A DNA stretch of 64,000 bases from Streptococcus caballi DSM 19004 (GTDB taxonomy: Bacteria > Bacillota > Bacilli > Lactobacillales > Streptococcaceae). Every line of letters begins with the position of its first letter. Position 1 is the stretch's first letter. Position numbers and translations under genes: made by a program. Location: assembly GCF_000379985.1 (NCBI RefSeq), contig NZ_KB904107.1, forward strand, positions 1-64,000, given 5' to 3'. Positions 24,653-33,156 of this stretch are shown one piece after another. A model generated the notes under the pieces. The model saw only the letters and a list, made by a program, of their open reading frames with translations, searched no databases and was not told the origin of the DNA.

Positions 24653-26428
24653 ATGTATTATTCTAGTGGTAATTATGAAGCTTTTGCTTATCCTAAAAAA
24701 CCAGCTGGTGTTGATCACAAATCAGCCTATATCATAGGTTCTGGCTTAGCTGCTCTTTCAGCAGCATGCTTTCTTGTTCGTGATGGGCAAATGCCTGGTA
24801 AGCAAGTCCATATCTTAGAAAAGGATCCGATTCCTGGCGGGGCCTGTGATGGTTATCAATACAGTGATATCGGTTATGTCATGCGGGGCGGCCGTGAGAT
24901 GGACAATCATTTTGAATGCATGTGGGATCTTTTCCGCTCCATTCCATCCATTGAAACGGATGGCGTTAGTGTCTTGGACGAATATTATTGGCTCAATAAA
25001 GCAGACCCTAACTATTCGCTCTGCCGTGCGACTGAAAAACAAGGTCAAGATGCACATACAGATAAGAAGTTTGGCTTGTCTGACAAGGCGACTATGGAAA
25101 TTATGAAACTCTTCTTCACACCTGATGAAGATCTTTATAACAAACGAATCAATGAAGTCTTTGATGATGAAGTTTTTGATTCCAATTTCTGGCTTTATTG
25201 GCGAACCATGTTTGCTTTTGAAAATTGGCATTCTGCTTTGGAAATGAAGCTTTATATCAAACGCTTTATCCATCATATCAGTGGTTTGCCTGACTTTACT
25301 GCTCTGCGCTTTACCCGCTACAACCAATACGAATCTATGATTTTGCCGATGGTTAAGTATCTGGAATCTTTTGGCGTTGTTTTCCATTACAATACCAAGG
25401 TGGTTAATGTCCTCTTTGACTGTCAAAAAGATAAGAAAGTCGCTAAAAAGATTGAAGTTATTCGTGAGGGGGAAGAAGATAGCATTGACCTGACTGAAAA
25501 TGATTTGGTTTTCATCACCAATGGCGGCTGCGTTGAAAATTCAAGTTACGGCAGCCAAGATAAGCCGGCCAGCTTTAATAAGGAGATTCGTTCAGGCGGC
25601 GGCTGGGATATGTGGCGTAAGATTGCGGCACAAGATGCTAGCTTTGGTCATCCAGATAAATTCTGCTATGACCCTGAACAATCTAACTGGATGAGTGCCA
25701 CAGTAACGACGATTGATGATAAGATTCCAGCCTATATTCAAAAAATTTGTAAGCGTGATCCATTTTCAGGTAAGGTTGTTACAGGTGGAATTGTCACTGT
25801 TAAGGATTCAAGTTGGCTGATGAGCTGGACGGTTAACCGCCAACCACAGTTCAGAAATCAAGCTAAAAATGAATTAGTGGTTTGGGTTTATGGTCTCTTT
25901 TCCGACAAGGAAGGCGACTATATCAAAAAACCAATGCGCGATTGCACTGGTCAGGAAATTTGTGCCGAATGGCTTTATCATATGGGAGTGCCCGTATCAG
26001 ACATTGATAATTTGTCGCGTCACAGTGCCAAAACTGTTCCTTGTATGATGCCTTACATAACAGCTTTCTTTATGCCGCGTGAAAAGGGAGATCGTCCAAA
26101 TGTTGTACCTGATGGAGCTGTTAACTTTGCCTTTTTAGGACAATTTGCTGAAACACAGCGTGATACCATTTTTACTACAGAATACTCTATTCGTACGGGG
26201 ATGGAAGCTGTTTACACCTTATTAGACATTGACCGTGGTGTGCCAGAAGTTTGGGGCAGCACCTATGATGTGCGTGACTTGCTTCATGCGACAGTTGCAC
26301 TTCGCGATGGCAAAGCTATCACTGATATGGATTTAAATTTCGTGGAAAAATTTATCCTGAAACAAGCTCTTCGTAAGACAGAAGGGACAGATATTGAGAA
26401 ACTCCTGAAACGTTACCATGTCGTTTAA
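24653..26428 (+). CDS. ohyA: Oleate hydratase (myosin-cross-reactive antigen family)
   Basis: A 591-residue FAD enzyme that adds water to the cis-9 double bond of oleate and similar fatty acids, giving 10-hydroxy acids and detoxifying host fatty acids. The dinucleotide loop AYIIGSGLAALSAACFLVR is at about 25-43, followed by the family's GGREMDNHFECMWDL (about 79-93) with the catalytic region Glu; NWMSATVTT and the C-terminal RTGMEAVYTLL are also family hallmarks. I start at 24653 because AGAGG lies 7 nt upstream; an in-frame ATG at 24638 is less well placed. A TetR gene sits directly upstream. Confidence 0.95.
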   Translation: MYYSSGNYEAFAYPKKPAGVDHKSAYIIGSGLAALSAACFLVRDGQMPGKQVHILEKDPIPGGACDGYQYSDIGYVMRGGREMDNHFECMWDLFRSIPSIETDGVSVLDEYYWLNKADPNYSLCRATEKQGQDAHTDKKFGLSDKATMEIMKLFFTPDEDLYNKRINEVFDDEVFDSNFWLYWRTMFAFENWHSALEMKLYIKRFIHHISGLPDFTALRFTRYNQYESMILPMVKYLESFGVVFHYNTKVVNVLFDCQKDKKVAKKIEVIREGEEDSIDLTENDLVFITNGGCVENSSYGSQDKPASFNKEIRSGGGWDMWRKIAAQDASFGHPDKFCYDPEQSNWMSATVTTIDDKIPAYIQKICKRDPFSGKVVTGGIVTVKDSSWLMSWTVNRQPQFRNQAKNELVVWVYGLFSDKEGDYIKKPMRDCTGQEICAEWLYHMGVPVSDIDNLSRHSAKTVPCMMPYITAFFMPREKGDRPNVVPDGAVNFAFLGQFAETQRDTIFTTEYSIRTGMEAVYTLLDIDRGVPEVWGSTYDVRDLLHATVALRDGKAITDMDLNFVEKFILKQALRKTEGTDIEKLLKRYHVV

Positions 26429-26504
26429 AAAGAAAAGGAAGTTAAGAAGTCTATTCTGGCTTCCTTTTTTGTTATAATGGCTATAAGAGAAAGGAGGGGG
26501 TGAC

Positions 26505-27563
26505 TTGAGTTCTTCTATATTTGCAAAAAAACGTATTTGTTTTGAAAAACTATTACCTTTTGGTTTTGTCAAATCGACAAATGGTTATGAGTTCCGCGAA
26601 AGTATTTTAAATGGTGATTTTGAAGTGCGGATACAGGTCACATTTGACGGGAAAATAGCTAGTAAGGTCATGGATTCGGAATTAAATGAAGAGTATCTGG
26701 CTCTTTATGTTGAACATGCTAGTGGTATCTTTGTTGGACAAGTACGTGAGGCCTATCTGGATGTTTTGGAGCGCATAGCTAGCAATTGTTGTCAAGCTCT
26801 GCCATTTTCCAACGACCAGGCCAACCGCCTAGCTGACTGGATTGCGAGTGAGTGGGGTGACCCCGTCGATTACCCTTTTGAGAAATATCCTCAGTATGCT
26901 TCCTATCGTGTTGGTGGTAAGTGGTATGCCTTGATTTTTCCACTTAAGTTGGAAAAGTTAGGATTTTCGGGGGCAATAGCAGAGCAGGAAGTTGAAGTGG
27001 TTAATCTCAAGGTTGAGCCAACTGAAATAGCAAATTTACTCAGTAAAGACGGTATTTTTCCCAGTTACCACATGTCCAAGAAGAGCTGGGTTTCGGTAGT
27101 GCTTGACGATAGTTTATCAGATGAAGAACTTTGGGAATTAGTTACCCAAAGTCGTAGCCTAGCTGCTCCTAATCTACTAGGTCGCAGCCAGGGGCCAAAT
27201 TTCTGGCTGATTCCTGCTAATCCTAAGTATTATGATATTGATGCAGAGTTTGCGGAAAATAAAATTATTGACTGGACTCAAAAAGCCTCCATCAAGAAGG
27301 GAGACTATGTGGGCATTTACATCACTGCACCTAGTCGGATGCTCCGCTATCTCTGCCGAGTCGTAGAAGCCGACATGGACAGTAACGGCTACCGCAACCA
27401 TCCAGACATCAAGAGACTCATGCGCATTGAGCTTATTCGACAGTTTGATGATGGCAAATTTCCGGCATCCGTTCTCAAAGAACTGGGTGTCAGTAATATT
27501 CGTGGACCGCGTCGCATGACCAAAGAACTCATTGAGAAAGTTGAGGAAACCCTAAATGATTAG
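26505..27563 (+). CDS. MmcQ/YjbR protein with C-terminal EVE/PUA-like domain
   Basis: A 352-residue protein from a TTG start with a strong RBS (AAGGAGGGGG). Residues 1-100 are a YjbR N-terminal unit, about 105-225 the MmcQ/YjbR (DUF419) double-wing fold with EWGDPVDYPFEKYPQYASYR and GIFPSYHMSKKSWVSVVLDD, a CyaY-like shape thought to bind DNA. From about 228 an EVE/PUA-like module begins (GPNFWLIPANPKYYDIDAEF, KKGDYVGIYITAPSRMLRYL), a fold that holds modified bases. The combination suggests a nucleic-acid modification reader; this is inference. Its end overlaps the GNAT gene by 8 bp. Confidence 0.75.
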   Translation: MSSSIFAKKRICFEKLLPFGFVKSTNGYEFRESILNGDFEVRIQVTFDGKIASKVMDSELNEEYLALYVEHASGIFVGQVREAYLDVLERIASNCCQALPFSNDQANRLADWIASEWGDPVDYPFEKYPQYASYRVGGKWYALIFPLKLEKLGFSGAIAEQEVEVVNLKVEPTEIANLLSKDGIFPSYHMSKKSWVSVVLDDSLSDEELWELVTQSRSLAAPNLLGRSQGPNFWLIPANPKYYDIDAEFAENKIIDWTQKASIKKGDYVGIYITAPSRMLRYLCRVVEADMDSNGYRNHPDIKRLMRIELIRQFDDGKFPASVLKELGVSNIRGPRRMTKELIEKVEETLND

Positions 27564-27990
27564 ATCGGCTCGTTTATCAGATACCCAAGCTCTCTATGTC
27601 ATTAACCGTGATAGTTTGGGCTATGACAGTGATATGTCAGCAACCAAGGCTCAGCTTGAGAAACTTTTACAGGACTCTAATCACACCATTTTGGTAGCTG
27701 AAGAAAACGGTCGAGTGATTGGTTATGTGCATGCCCAGCTCTATGAAACACTGTATTTTAAGCCTTTATGGAATCTAATGGCGCTAGCTGTATCTCAAGA
27801 TTATCAAGGGAAAGGTTTTGGAGCAGCTCTTTTGTCGAAATTAGAAAAGTTGGCCCAGCGATCCAATATCTCAGGTATCCGTGTTAATTCAGGTATATCT
27901 AGAAGGGGCGCTCATGCATTTTATAAAAAAATGGGTTATGTGGAAAGACCAGAACAAAAGAGATTTATAAAAAGCTGGGACAAATGTTAG
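27556..27990 (+). CDS. GNAT family N-acetyltransferase
   Basis: A 144-residue GNAT protein: head MIRSARLSDTQALYVINRD, acetyl-CoA loop QDYQGKGFGAALLSKLEKLA (about residues 80-99) and AHAFYKKMGYVE near the end. It overlaps the YjbR-EVE gene by 8 bp and so is translationally coupled to it. Substrate unknown. Confidence 0.85.
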   Translation: MIRSARLSDTQALYVINRDSLGYDSDMSATKAQLEKLLQDSNHTILVAEENGRVIGYVHAQLYETLYFKPLWNLMALAVSQDYQGKGFGAALLSKLEKLAQRSNISGIRVNSGISRRGAHAFYKKMGYVERPEQKRFIKSWDKC

Positions 27991-28109
27991 GTTATATAAC
28001 ATATAAGGTTCGAAATTGGCGGAAAAATGGCGAAAATTTGCAAAAAGGGGTTTTCTTTTGCTTTTGAAAGGTATATAATAGCCCTATCTTATTAAAAGGA
28101 GGAGCAAAC

Positions 28110-29102
28110 ATGAAGAAAAGCTTTATTCATCAGCAACAGGAGATTTCTTTTGTCAAGAATACTTTCACCCAATATTTGATTGATAAACTTGACATCGTTG
28201 AAGTGCAAGGACCTATTCTTAGCCAGGTCGGGGATGGTATGCAAGATAATTTGAATGGTATCGAAAATCCTGTTTCAGTGCACGTTAAACGCATTCCAGA
28301 TGCTGAATTTGAAGTTGTTCATTCACTTGCTAAGTGGAAACGTCACACTTTGGCACGTTTTGGCTTCAATGAAGGAGAAGGGCTTTTCGTACACATGAAA
28401 GCTCTCCGACCAGACGAAGAGGATTTGGATCCCATCCACTCTATTTATGTGGATCAATGGGATTGGGAGAAAGTAATTCCTAATGGTCGTCGTGATATTA
28501 CTTATTTGAAAGAAACAGTTGAACAAGTTTATAAAGCTATTCGATTGACAGAATTAGCTGTTGAAGCACGCTTTGATATTGAAGCTGTTTTGCCTAAAAA
28601 GATTACATTTATTCACACTGAAGAATTGGTTGAAAAATATCCAGATTTGACACCAAAAGAACGTGAAAATGCTGCTGCTAAAGAATTTGGAGCAATTTTC
28701 CTTATCGGTATTGGTGGCATTTTACCAGATGGTGAACGCCATGACGGTCGTGCACCTGACTATGATGACTGGACTTCTGAATCTGAAAATGGTTATCATG
28801 GTTTAAATGGTGATATTATCGTTTGGAACGAAGCGCTTGGTTCAGCGTTTGAATTATCATCTATGGGGATTCGTGTTGACGAAGAGGCGCTTAAACGCCA
28901 AGTCAAGATTACAGGAGATGAAGATCGTTTACAATTAGAATGGCATAAGGCTCTTCTTAATGGTCTATTCCCACTGACCATCGGTGGTGGTATCGGTCAA
29001 TCTCGTATGGCAATGTTCTTACTACGTAAAAAACACATTGGTGAAGTGCAATCTAGCGTTTGGCCAAAAGAAGTTCGTGATACATTTGATAATATTTTGT
29101 AA
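28110..29102 (+). CDS. asnA: Aspartate-ammonia ligase (asparagine synthetase A)
   Basis: A 330-residue enzyme that makes asparagine from aspartate, ammonia and ATP. It is a class II synthetase-like fold with [20 protein letters not shown] (about residues 69-88), [20 protein letters not shown] (about 200-219) and the C-terminal motif [20 protein letters not shown]. Length is typical. RBS AAAGGAGGAG stands 6 nt upstream, and a -10 TATAAT (28074-28079) lies 30 bp before the ATG. It is monocistronic, with a terminator 5 nt behind it. Confidence 0.95.
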   Translation: MKKSFIHQQQEISFVKNTFTQYLIDKLDIVEVQGPILSQVGDGMQDNLNGIENPVSVHVKRIPDAEFEVVHSLAKWKRHTLARFGFNEGEGLFVHMKALRPDEEDLDPIHSIYVDQWDWEKVIPNGRRDITYLKETVEQVYKAIRLTELAVEARFDIEAVLPKKITFIHTEELVEKYPDLTPKERENAAAKEFGAIFLIGIGGILPDGERHDGRAPDYDDWTSESENGYHGLNGDIIVWNEALGSAFELSSMGIRVDEEALKRQVKITGDEDRLQLEWHKALLNGLFPLTIGGGIGQSRMAMFLLRKKHIGEVQSSVWPKEVRDTFDNIL

Positions 29103-29106
29103 AATG

Positions 29107-29130
29107 AAAACGAGGTTAGGCCTCGTTTCA
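29107..29130 (+). terminator. asnA terminator, proximal copy
   Basis: Stem AAACGAGG / CCTCGTTT with loop TTAGG, immediately after the asnA stop. Its T run is short (TTTCAG). An identical hairpin with a full T run stands at 29391. Confidence 0.8.
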
Positions 29131-29146
29131 GATTGAAAAAAAAGTC

Positions 29147-29390
29147 TTTTTTTGGACTTTCCTTAGGTGATATGGACGGTAGCGACTTCCTTCGGAATTC
29201 CATACCTAAGATTTGAGCCTTAGGTCTCAAATCTTCCGAATGCCTGAAACAGCGTAGTTTCAGGCATTTTTATCACAGCGGAAAGTCTTGGTTTAGTGCT
29301 CACTTCATTCGCAAAGAAAACTAATTTTTCCTTTTTCTAGCAGAGCTTCTTAGCTGATTTATCACTAAACCATAGTTTGTCTACAACTTC
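29147..29390 (+). repeat. Dispersed structured repeat, copy 2
   Basis: Homologous to 10258-10488. Shared blocks: GGACTTTCCTTAGGTGATA, GGTAGCGAC, AAATCTTCCG, the hairpin GCCTGAAA / TTTCAGGC, and TTTTATCACAGCGGAAAGTC. The outer blocks pair (GACTTTCC...TGATA with TATCA...GGAAAGTC). This copy has an extra internal hairpin AGATTTGAG / CTCAAATCT, and its right part holds a further inverted repeat TGGTTTAGTG (29289-29298) / CACTAAACCA (29363-29372). It is flanked on both sides by the identical asnA terminator hairpin, as if insertion had duplicated it. No gene inside. Confidence 0.75.
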
Positions 29391-29416
29391 AAACGAGGTT
29401 AGGCCTCGTTTTTTTT
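29391..29416 (+). terminator. asnA terminator, distal duplicate
   Basis: Same AAACGAGG / CCTCGTTT hairpin as at 29107, here followed by eight or more T. The 21 bp shared by the two copies are identical, and the repeat element lies between them. Confidence 0.8.
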
Positions 29417-29476
29417 AGTTTAAAACTAACGTGTTCATGCTATATGAAAAGGCCACCTAGCGTGACCTTCTTGTAT

Positions 29477-30490
29477 CTATTCAAATTTACAACGTGTAAA
29501 TCCTTTAGCAATAGCATCTGATAAAGTGGTAGGTGTCGTGCTATTTGAGCGATTTAGACCACGACAGTGAGGATCAAAATGATAACGTGAACCGGTCGCT
29601 GTAATGTAAACGGTGGTAGTGTCCTGATCTTGTTGAGCGGTAGCCGCTGCTTGCGCTGCAGCCTGTGCAGCAGCTTCTTGTGCTTCGTGGGCGCTGATGG
29701 CATTGGAAACAGCAGTGATACGGGTGCTTAAAGCGGCTTTTTGACTTTCATCTGTGAGGGCATTTACCTTGTTTTGAGCATCTGAGATATTGTCGCGAGA
29801 TTGATTGGCTTCCAGATTAGCGACAGCAGCAGTGGCTTCCTCAGTTTTTTTCTTTTCGACATCTGCTTTGACAGCGTCAACACGCTTTTGGAGTTCAGCT
29901 TTTTTACTGGTATCAGTGATTGCAGAAACTTTTTTGTTGGCATCATCAAGTTTAGCGGAGCTATGATCAGCTTCTAGTGCTTTGACAGCCGCTTCAGCCT
30001 CTTGAATAGCTTTTTGAGCCTGTTCTTTCTTCTCAATGTTTGTTTTAGAACTATCGATTTCTTTTTGAAGCTCGGCTATTCTGTCTGTTGCAATTTTTAA
30101 TTTTGCATTTGCGGCATCAAGGTTGCTTCGAGTTTCATCACCCTTTAAGGTTTGGACAGCATCTTCAAGATTCTTAATGAGTTGAGTGGCTAAATCTTTT
30201 TGTTCAATGAGTTCATGAACTTTGTCGATCCGCTTTTTAAGTTTTTTCCTTTCCTTACTACTTTTGACATCTTTTAGACGATCTTTGGCAACCCCTAAAG
30301 CTTCATGGGTCTGCTCATTTTCAAGAGTACGAACTGCTTTTTTAGCTTTGCTGAGAGCCGTATCTGTTTTTTGCGCTGCTAGAACGGGAGTCGGTGTTGG
30401 TGGATTAGATGTGGTTTGACTAGGACTAGCAAAAGATAGGCTAGCGATGGTAAGCCCAGTTCCAATGAGAGTTATCCATTTCTTTTTCAT
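29477..30490 (-). CDS. Secreted coiled-coil repeat protein with Cys/His C-terminal motif
   Basis: A 337-residue exported protein. A Sec signal peptide (MKKKWITLIGTGLTIASLSF, cleavage probably near residue 38 after VLAA) is followed by about four helical repeats of 50-60 residues with the pattern AVxxLExxxS...LxxAxxKV...KKAELQKRIDAV, separated by Lys/Glu-rich links, then an Ala/Gln stretch. The last 44 residues form another module: VYITATGSRYHFDPHCRGLN ending in GFTRCKF, whose Cys and His could hold a metal; this tail is common on exported or membrane nucleases and transporters of Firmicutes. No LPxTG anchor. RBS AGGAGATT precedes the ATG. Surface or medium adhesin-like role is only a guess. 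Confidence 0.75.
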   Translation of the reverse strand: MKKKWITLIGTGLTIASLSFASPSQTTSNPPTPTPVLAAQKTDTALSKAKKAVRTLENEQTHEALGVAKDRLKDVKSSKERKKLKKRIDKVHELIEQKDLATQLIKNLEDAVQTLKGDETRSNLDAANAKLKIATDRIAELQKEIDSSKTNIEKKEQAQKAIQEAEAAVKALEADHSSAKLDDANKKVSAITDTSKKAELQKRVDAVKADVEKKKTEEATAAVANLEANQSRDNISDAQNKVNALTDESQKAALSTRITAVSNAISAHEAQEAAAQAAAQAAATAQQDQDTTTVYITATGSRYHFDPHCRGLNRSNSTTPTTLSDAIAKGFTRCKFE

Positions 30491-30607
30491 AAAAAATCTC
30501 CTAAACTAATTTGTTTTATCAAATATATTATGCAACTTCTTTATAATTTTGTAAACCCTTTCGTAAAAATCGTTGTATAGGGATTTTAGCCAAATCTTTT
30601 ATTTTTC

Positions 30608-30616
30608 TGTTATAAT
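30608..30616 (+). promoter_or_regulatory. Extended -10 promoter of rsmD (leaderless)
   Basis: TGTTATAAT ends 7 nt before the rsmD ATG. There is no room for a ribosome binding site, so the transcript should begin at or next to the start codon. Confidence 0.6.
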
Positions 30617-30623
30617 ATTTCTT

Positions 30624-31163
30624 ATGAGAGTTGTAGCAGGAAAATTTGGCGGACGTCCGCTAAGAACACTAGATGGTAAAACGACGCGTCCAACGACAGA
30701 CAAGGTAAAGGGTGCTATTTATAATATGATTGGACCTTTCTTTGATGGTGGGCGTGTGCTTGATTTGTATTCTGGTAGCGGCAGCCTAGCTATCGAGGCT
30801 ATCTCACGTGGAATGGACACTGCTGTGCTGGTGGAAAAAGACCGTAGAGCGCAAGCCATTATCCAAGAAAATATCAAGATGACTAAGAGTGTCCAGCAAT
30901 TTCAGCTTTTAAAGATGGATGCTAAGCACGCCTTGAAGACGGTGACAGGAGCATTTAATCTGGTGTTGCTAGACCCGCCCTATGCCAGGGAGGAAATTGT
31001 CAAGACGATTGAAAGCTTGGATGAACGCAATCTTTTGGCGGAAAATGTCATGATTGTTTGTGAAACGGACAAGGCGGTTGATCTTCCTGAAGAGATAGCC
31101 TCAGTTGGCATTTGGAAACAAAAAGTTTATGGCATTAGTAAGGTGACGGTATATGTCAGATAA
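30624..31163 (+). CDS. rsmD: 16S rRNA (guanine966-N2)-methyltransferase
   Basis: A 179-residue SAM-dependent methylase that modifies G966 of 16S rRNA. The head MRVVAGKFGGRPLRTLDGKT and RPTTDKVKGAIYNMI are the RsmD signature, SAM motif I is VLDLYSGSGSLAIEA (about residues 46-60), and the catalytic motif is LLDPPYAREE (about 117-126). I place the start at 30624 since it gives the standard N-terminus. It overlaps coaD by 11 bp, and the rsmD-coaD pair is conserved widely in bacteria. Confidence 0.93.
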   Translation: MRVVAGKFGGRPLRTLDGKTTRPTTDKVKGAIYNMIGPFFDGGRVLDLYSGSGSLAIEAISRGMDTAVLVEKDRRAQAIIQENIKMTKSVQQFQLLKMDAKHALKTVTGAFNLVLLDPPYAREEIVKTIESLDERNLLAENVMIVCETDKAVDLPEEIASVGIWKQKVYGISKVTVYVR

Positions 31164-31656
31164 AATTGGATTTTTTGCAGGGTCCTTTGACCCAGTGACC
31201 AAGGGTCATGTGGACATTATCAAGCGTGCTAGTGCCCTTTTTGATAAACTTTATGTCGGTATCCTTTACAATAAGGATAAGCAAGGGCTCTTTAGTATTG
31301 AGGAGCGTCAGTCCATGTTGGAGGAATCCCTGACTGATCTTGACAATGTCACAATAGTGACCGCCGCAAATAGCTTGGCTGTTGATGTGGCTAGGCAGTT
31401 GAAGGCAACTCATTTGGTGAGGGGCTTGCGCGGCTCAGAAGATTTGGAGCATGAAGCGCGTCTGAATTTCTTCAATCATGAATTAGCCCCAGAACTTGAA
31501 ACGATTTATCTCCTCACGCGCTTGGAGATGAAATACATTAGCTCAACACATGTACGTGAATTGATTCATTTCAAGTCTGACCTCCTTGGTAAATACGTGC
31601 CTGCAAGTGTTGTTAGAAAAGTGGAGAAAAAATTTGGAAAACCAAGCAATCAGTGA
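31153..31656 (+). CDS. coaD: Phosphopantetheine adenylyltransferase
   Basis: A 167-residue enzyme of coenzyme A synthesis that joins ATP and 4'-phosphopantetheine to dephospho-CoA. The nucleotidyltransferase motif GSFDPVTKGHVDI (residues 10-22, TxGH) and the second motif EMKYISSTHVREL (about 134-146, ISSTxVR) are intact, as is RGLRGSEDLEHE. It overlaps rsmD upstream and sepM downstream. Length is typical. Confidence 0.95.
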   Translation: MSDKIGFFAGSFDPVTKGHVDIIKRASALFDKLYVGILYNKDKQGLFSIEERQSMLEESLTDLDNVTIVTAANSLAVDVARQLKATHLVRGLRGSEDLEHEARLNFFNHELAPELETIYLLTRLEMKYISSTHVRELIHFKSDLLGKYVPASVVRKVEKKFGKPSNQ

Positions 31657-32713
31657 ACCTAAGAAAAAAGTAGGCTTTATCAGACGATTTAAATGGTGGC
31701 TTGTCGGACTAGCAGCTCTTATCTTTGGCCTCTTTTGCCTCTTTTATCCCCTCCCCTATTATTTGGAAATGCCTGGCGGAGCCTATGACATTCGTAGTGT
31801 GCTGACAGTTGACAAGAAAGAGGATGACGCCAAAGGCTCTTATAATTTTGTTGCCGTGACTGTCAGCCGTGCTACCCTTGCGCAAGTGATTTATGCTTGG
31901 CTGACGCCTTTTACAGAATTGACAAGTGTGGAAGATACGACAGGAGGTTATAGTGACGCAGACTACATGCGGATTAACCAATTTTACATGGAAACGTCGC
32001 AGAATGAGGCCACCTATCAAGCTATGACCTTAGCTGGCAAAAAGGTATCTTTAGATTATCAGGGCGTTTATGTTCTTAATGTCAGCAAAAATTCCACTTT
32101 CAAGGGCGTTTTAAACTTGGCCGACACGGTTACGGGTGTTAATCATAAAACCTTTAAAAGTTCAGCAGAGCTGATTAAATATGTGGGCGGGATGGCTATT
32201 GGTGACAAGGTCAGTGTCCAATACACTACAAATGGTAAGAAAAAGTCAGCTGACGGTAAGATTATCAAACTATCAAATGGCAAAAACGGTATTGGTATTG
32301 GGCTAGTTGACCATACAGAAGTGGCATCAGACACCGCTGTTGATTTTAATACGGCTAATGTCGGTGGACCAAGTGCGGGACTGATGTTCACGTTAGATAT
32401 TTATGATCAAGTCAATCATGAAGACCTACGTAAGGGGCGTGTCATTGCAGGTACTGGAACGATTGAGCAAGATGGTAAGGTTGGCGACATCGGCGGAGCT
32501 GGTCTTAAGGTCGTTGCAGCTGATCAAGCGGGTGCGGAGATCTTTTTTGTACCGAATAACCCTGTTACCAAAGCTATGAAGAAAGCAAATCCCAATGCTC
32601 AATCCAACTATCAAGAGGCCAAAGCAGTAGCTAAGAAATTGGGCAGCAAGATGAAAATTGTCCCTGTTAAGACAGTTCAGGATGCCATTGACTATTTGAA
32701 AAAAACAAAATAA
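31634..32713 (+). CDS. sepM: SepM-like membrane-anchored Lon-fold serine protease with PDZ domain
   Basis: A 359-residue protease. Residues about 20-40 are a transmembrane anchor (WWLVGLAALIFGLFCLFYPL), about 110-220 a PDZ domain (YQGVYVLNVSKNSTFKGVLN), about 230-340 a Lon-type proteolytic domain with the Ser in VGGPSAGLMFTLD and the Lys in GDIGGAGLKVVAADQ, a Ser-Lys dyad. In S. mutans SepM trims the competence peptide CSP outside the cell. The TTG at 31634 (GGAG 8 nt upstream) overlaps coaD; the order rsmD-coaD-sepM is usual in streptococci. A role in peptide signalling here is inferred from the family. Confidence 0.9.
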   Translation: MENQAISEPKKKVGFIRRFKWWLVGLAALIFGLFCLFYPLPYYLEMPGGAYDIRSVLTVDKKEDDAKGSYNFVAVTVSRATLAQVIYAWLTPFTELTSVEDTTGGYSDADYMRINQFYMETSQNEATYQAMTLAGKKVSLDYQGVYVLNVSKNSTFKGVLNLADTVTGVNHKTFKSSAELIKYVGGMAIGDKVSVQYTTNGKKKSADGKIIKLSNGKNGIGIGLVDHTEVASDTAVDFNTANVGGPSAGLMFTLDIYDQVNHEDLRKGRVIAGTGTIEQDGKVGDIGGAGLKVVAADQAGAEIFFVPNNPVTKAMKKANPNAQSNYQEAKAVAKKLGSKMKIVPVKTVQDAIDYLKKTK

Positions 32714-32753
32714 TATTCTAATCTTACAAGTTTTCTCAATAAAATGATTAACC

Positions 32754-32810
32754 AAATAAACACATGCTCCTATCTGGAAATGTTTCCAAAAGGAACTTGT
32801 GTTTTTTATT
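32754..32810 (+). terminator. Probable terminator after sepM
   Basis: ACACATG pairs loosely with CTTGTGT around an inner stem GGAAA / TTTCC, followed by six T. The pairing is imperfect. Confidence 0.5.
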
Positions 32811-33141
32811 TTTCTGATTATAGTTTTTCTTTGTTTTTTTCAAAGGTGACAGATTCTATCTCTTCCGATGGATAGCTAGTGTCTTTCTTTTTACAACGAT
32901 TAATATTTTTGACCTAGCCGATACGGATGCCATTGAATAGCTGCAAGGCTAGATTTTCTGGAACTAAGCATCATATTCTGCTTTATTTTAGATATAGCCA
33001 TAAAGTGTTTTGTGATCCTCTTTGCAAAGAGGCAAACACAAGTTGCACGGCCCCAACTTCATTTGACACAGACGTGAATACATTTGCACCATCTCAACTT
33101 CATTTAAGGACGACTTGATAGACACAACAATTTATTTATCG
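32811..33141. other. Intergenic region with a 41-bp direct duplication
   Basis: No gene is credible here. Near its end the pattern TTGCAC, then CAACTTCATTT, occurs twice with a period of 41 bp (33043-33064 and 33084-33105), directly in front of the nucleotidase promoter. This could be a short tandem duplication or a pair of protein sites. Confidence 0.45.
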
Positions 33142-33150
33142 TGTTATAAT
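33142..33150 (+). promoter_or_regulatory. Extended -10 promoter of the 5'-nucleotidase gene (leaderless)
   Basis: TGTTATAAT ends 6 nt before the ATG at 33157, with no Shine-Dalgarno in between, so a leaderless mRNA is expected. Confidence 0.6.
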
Positions 33151-33156
33151 AGGCCT

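Noticed and set aside
32927..33118. 63-codon frame before the 5'-nucleotidase
   Set aside because: No ribosome site, no similarity that I can see, and it overlaps a 41-bp direct duplication.
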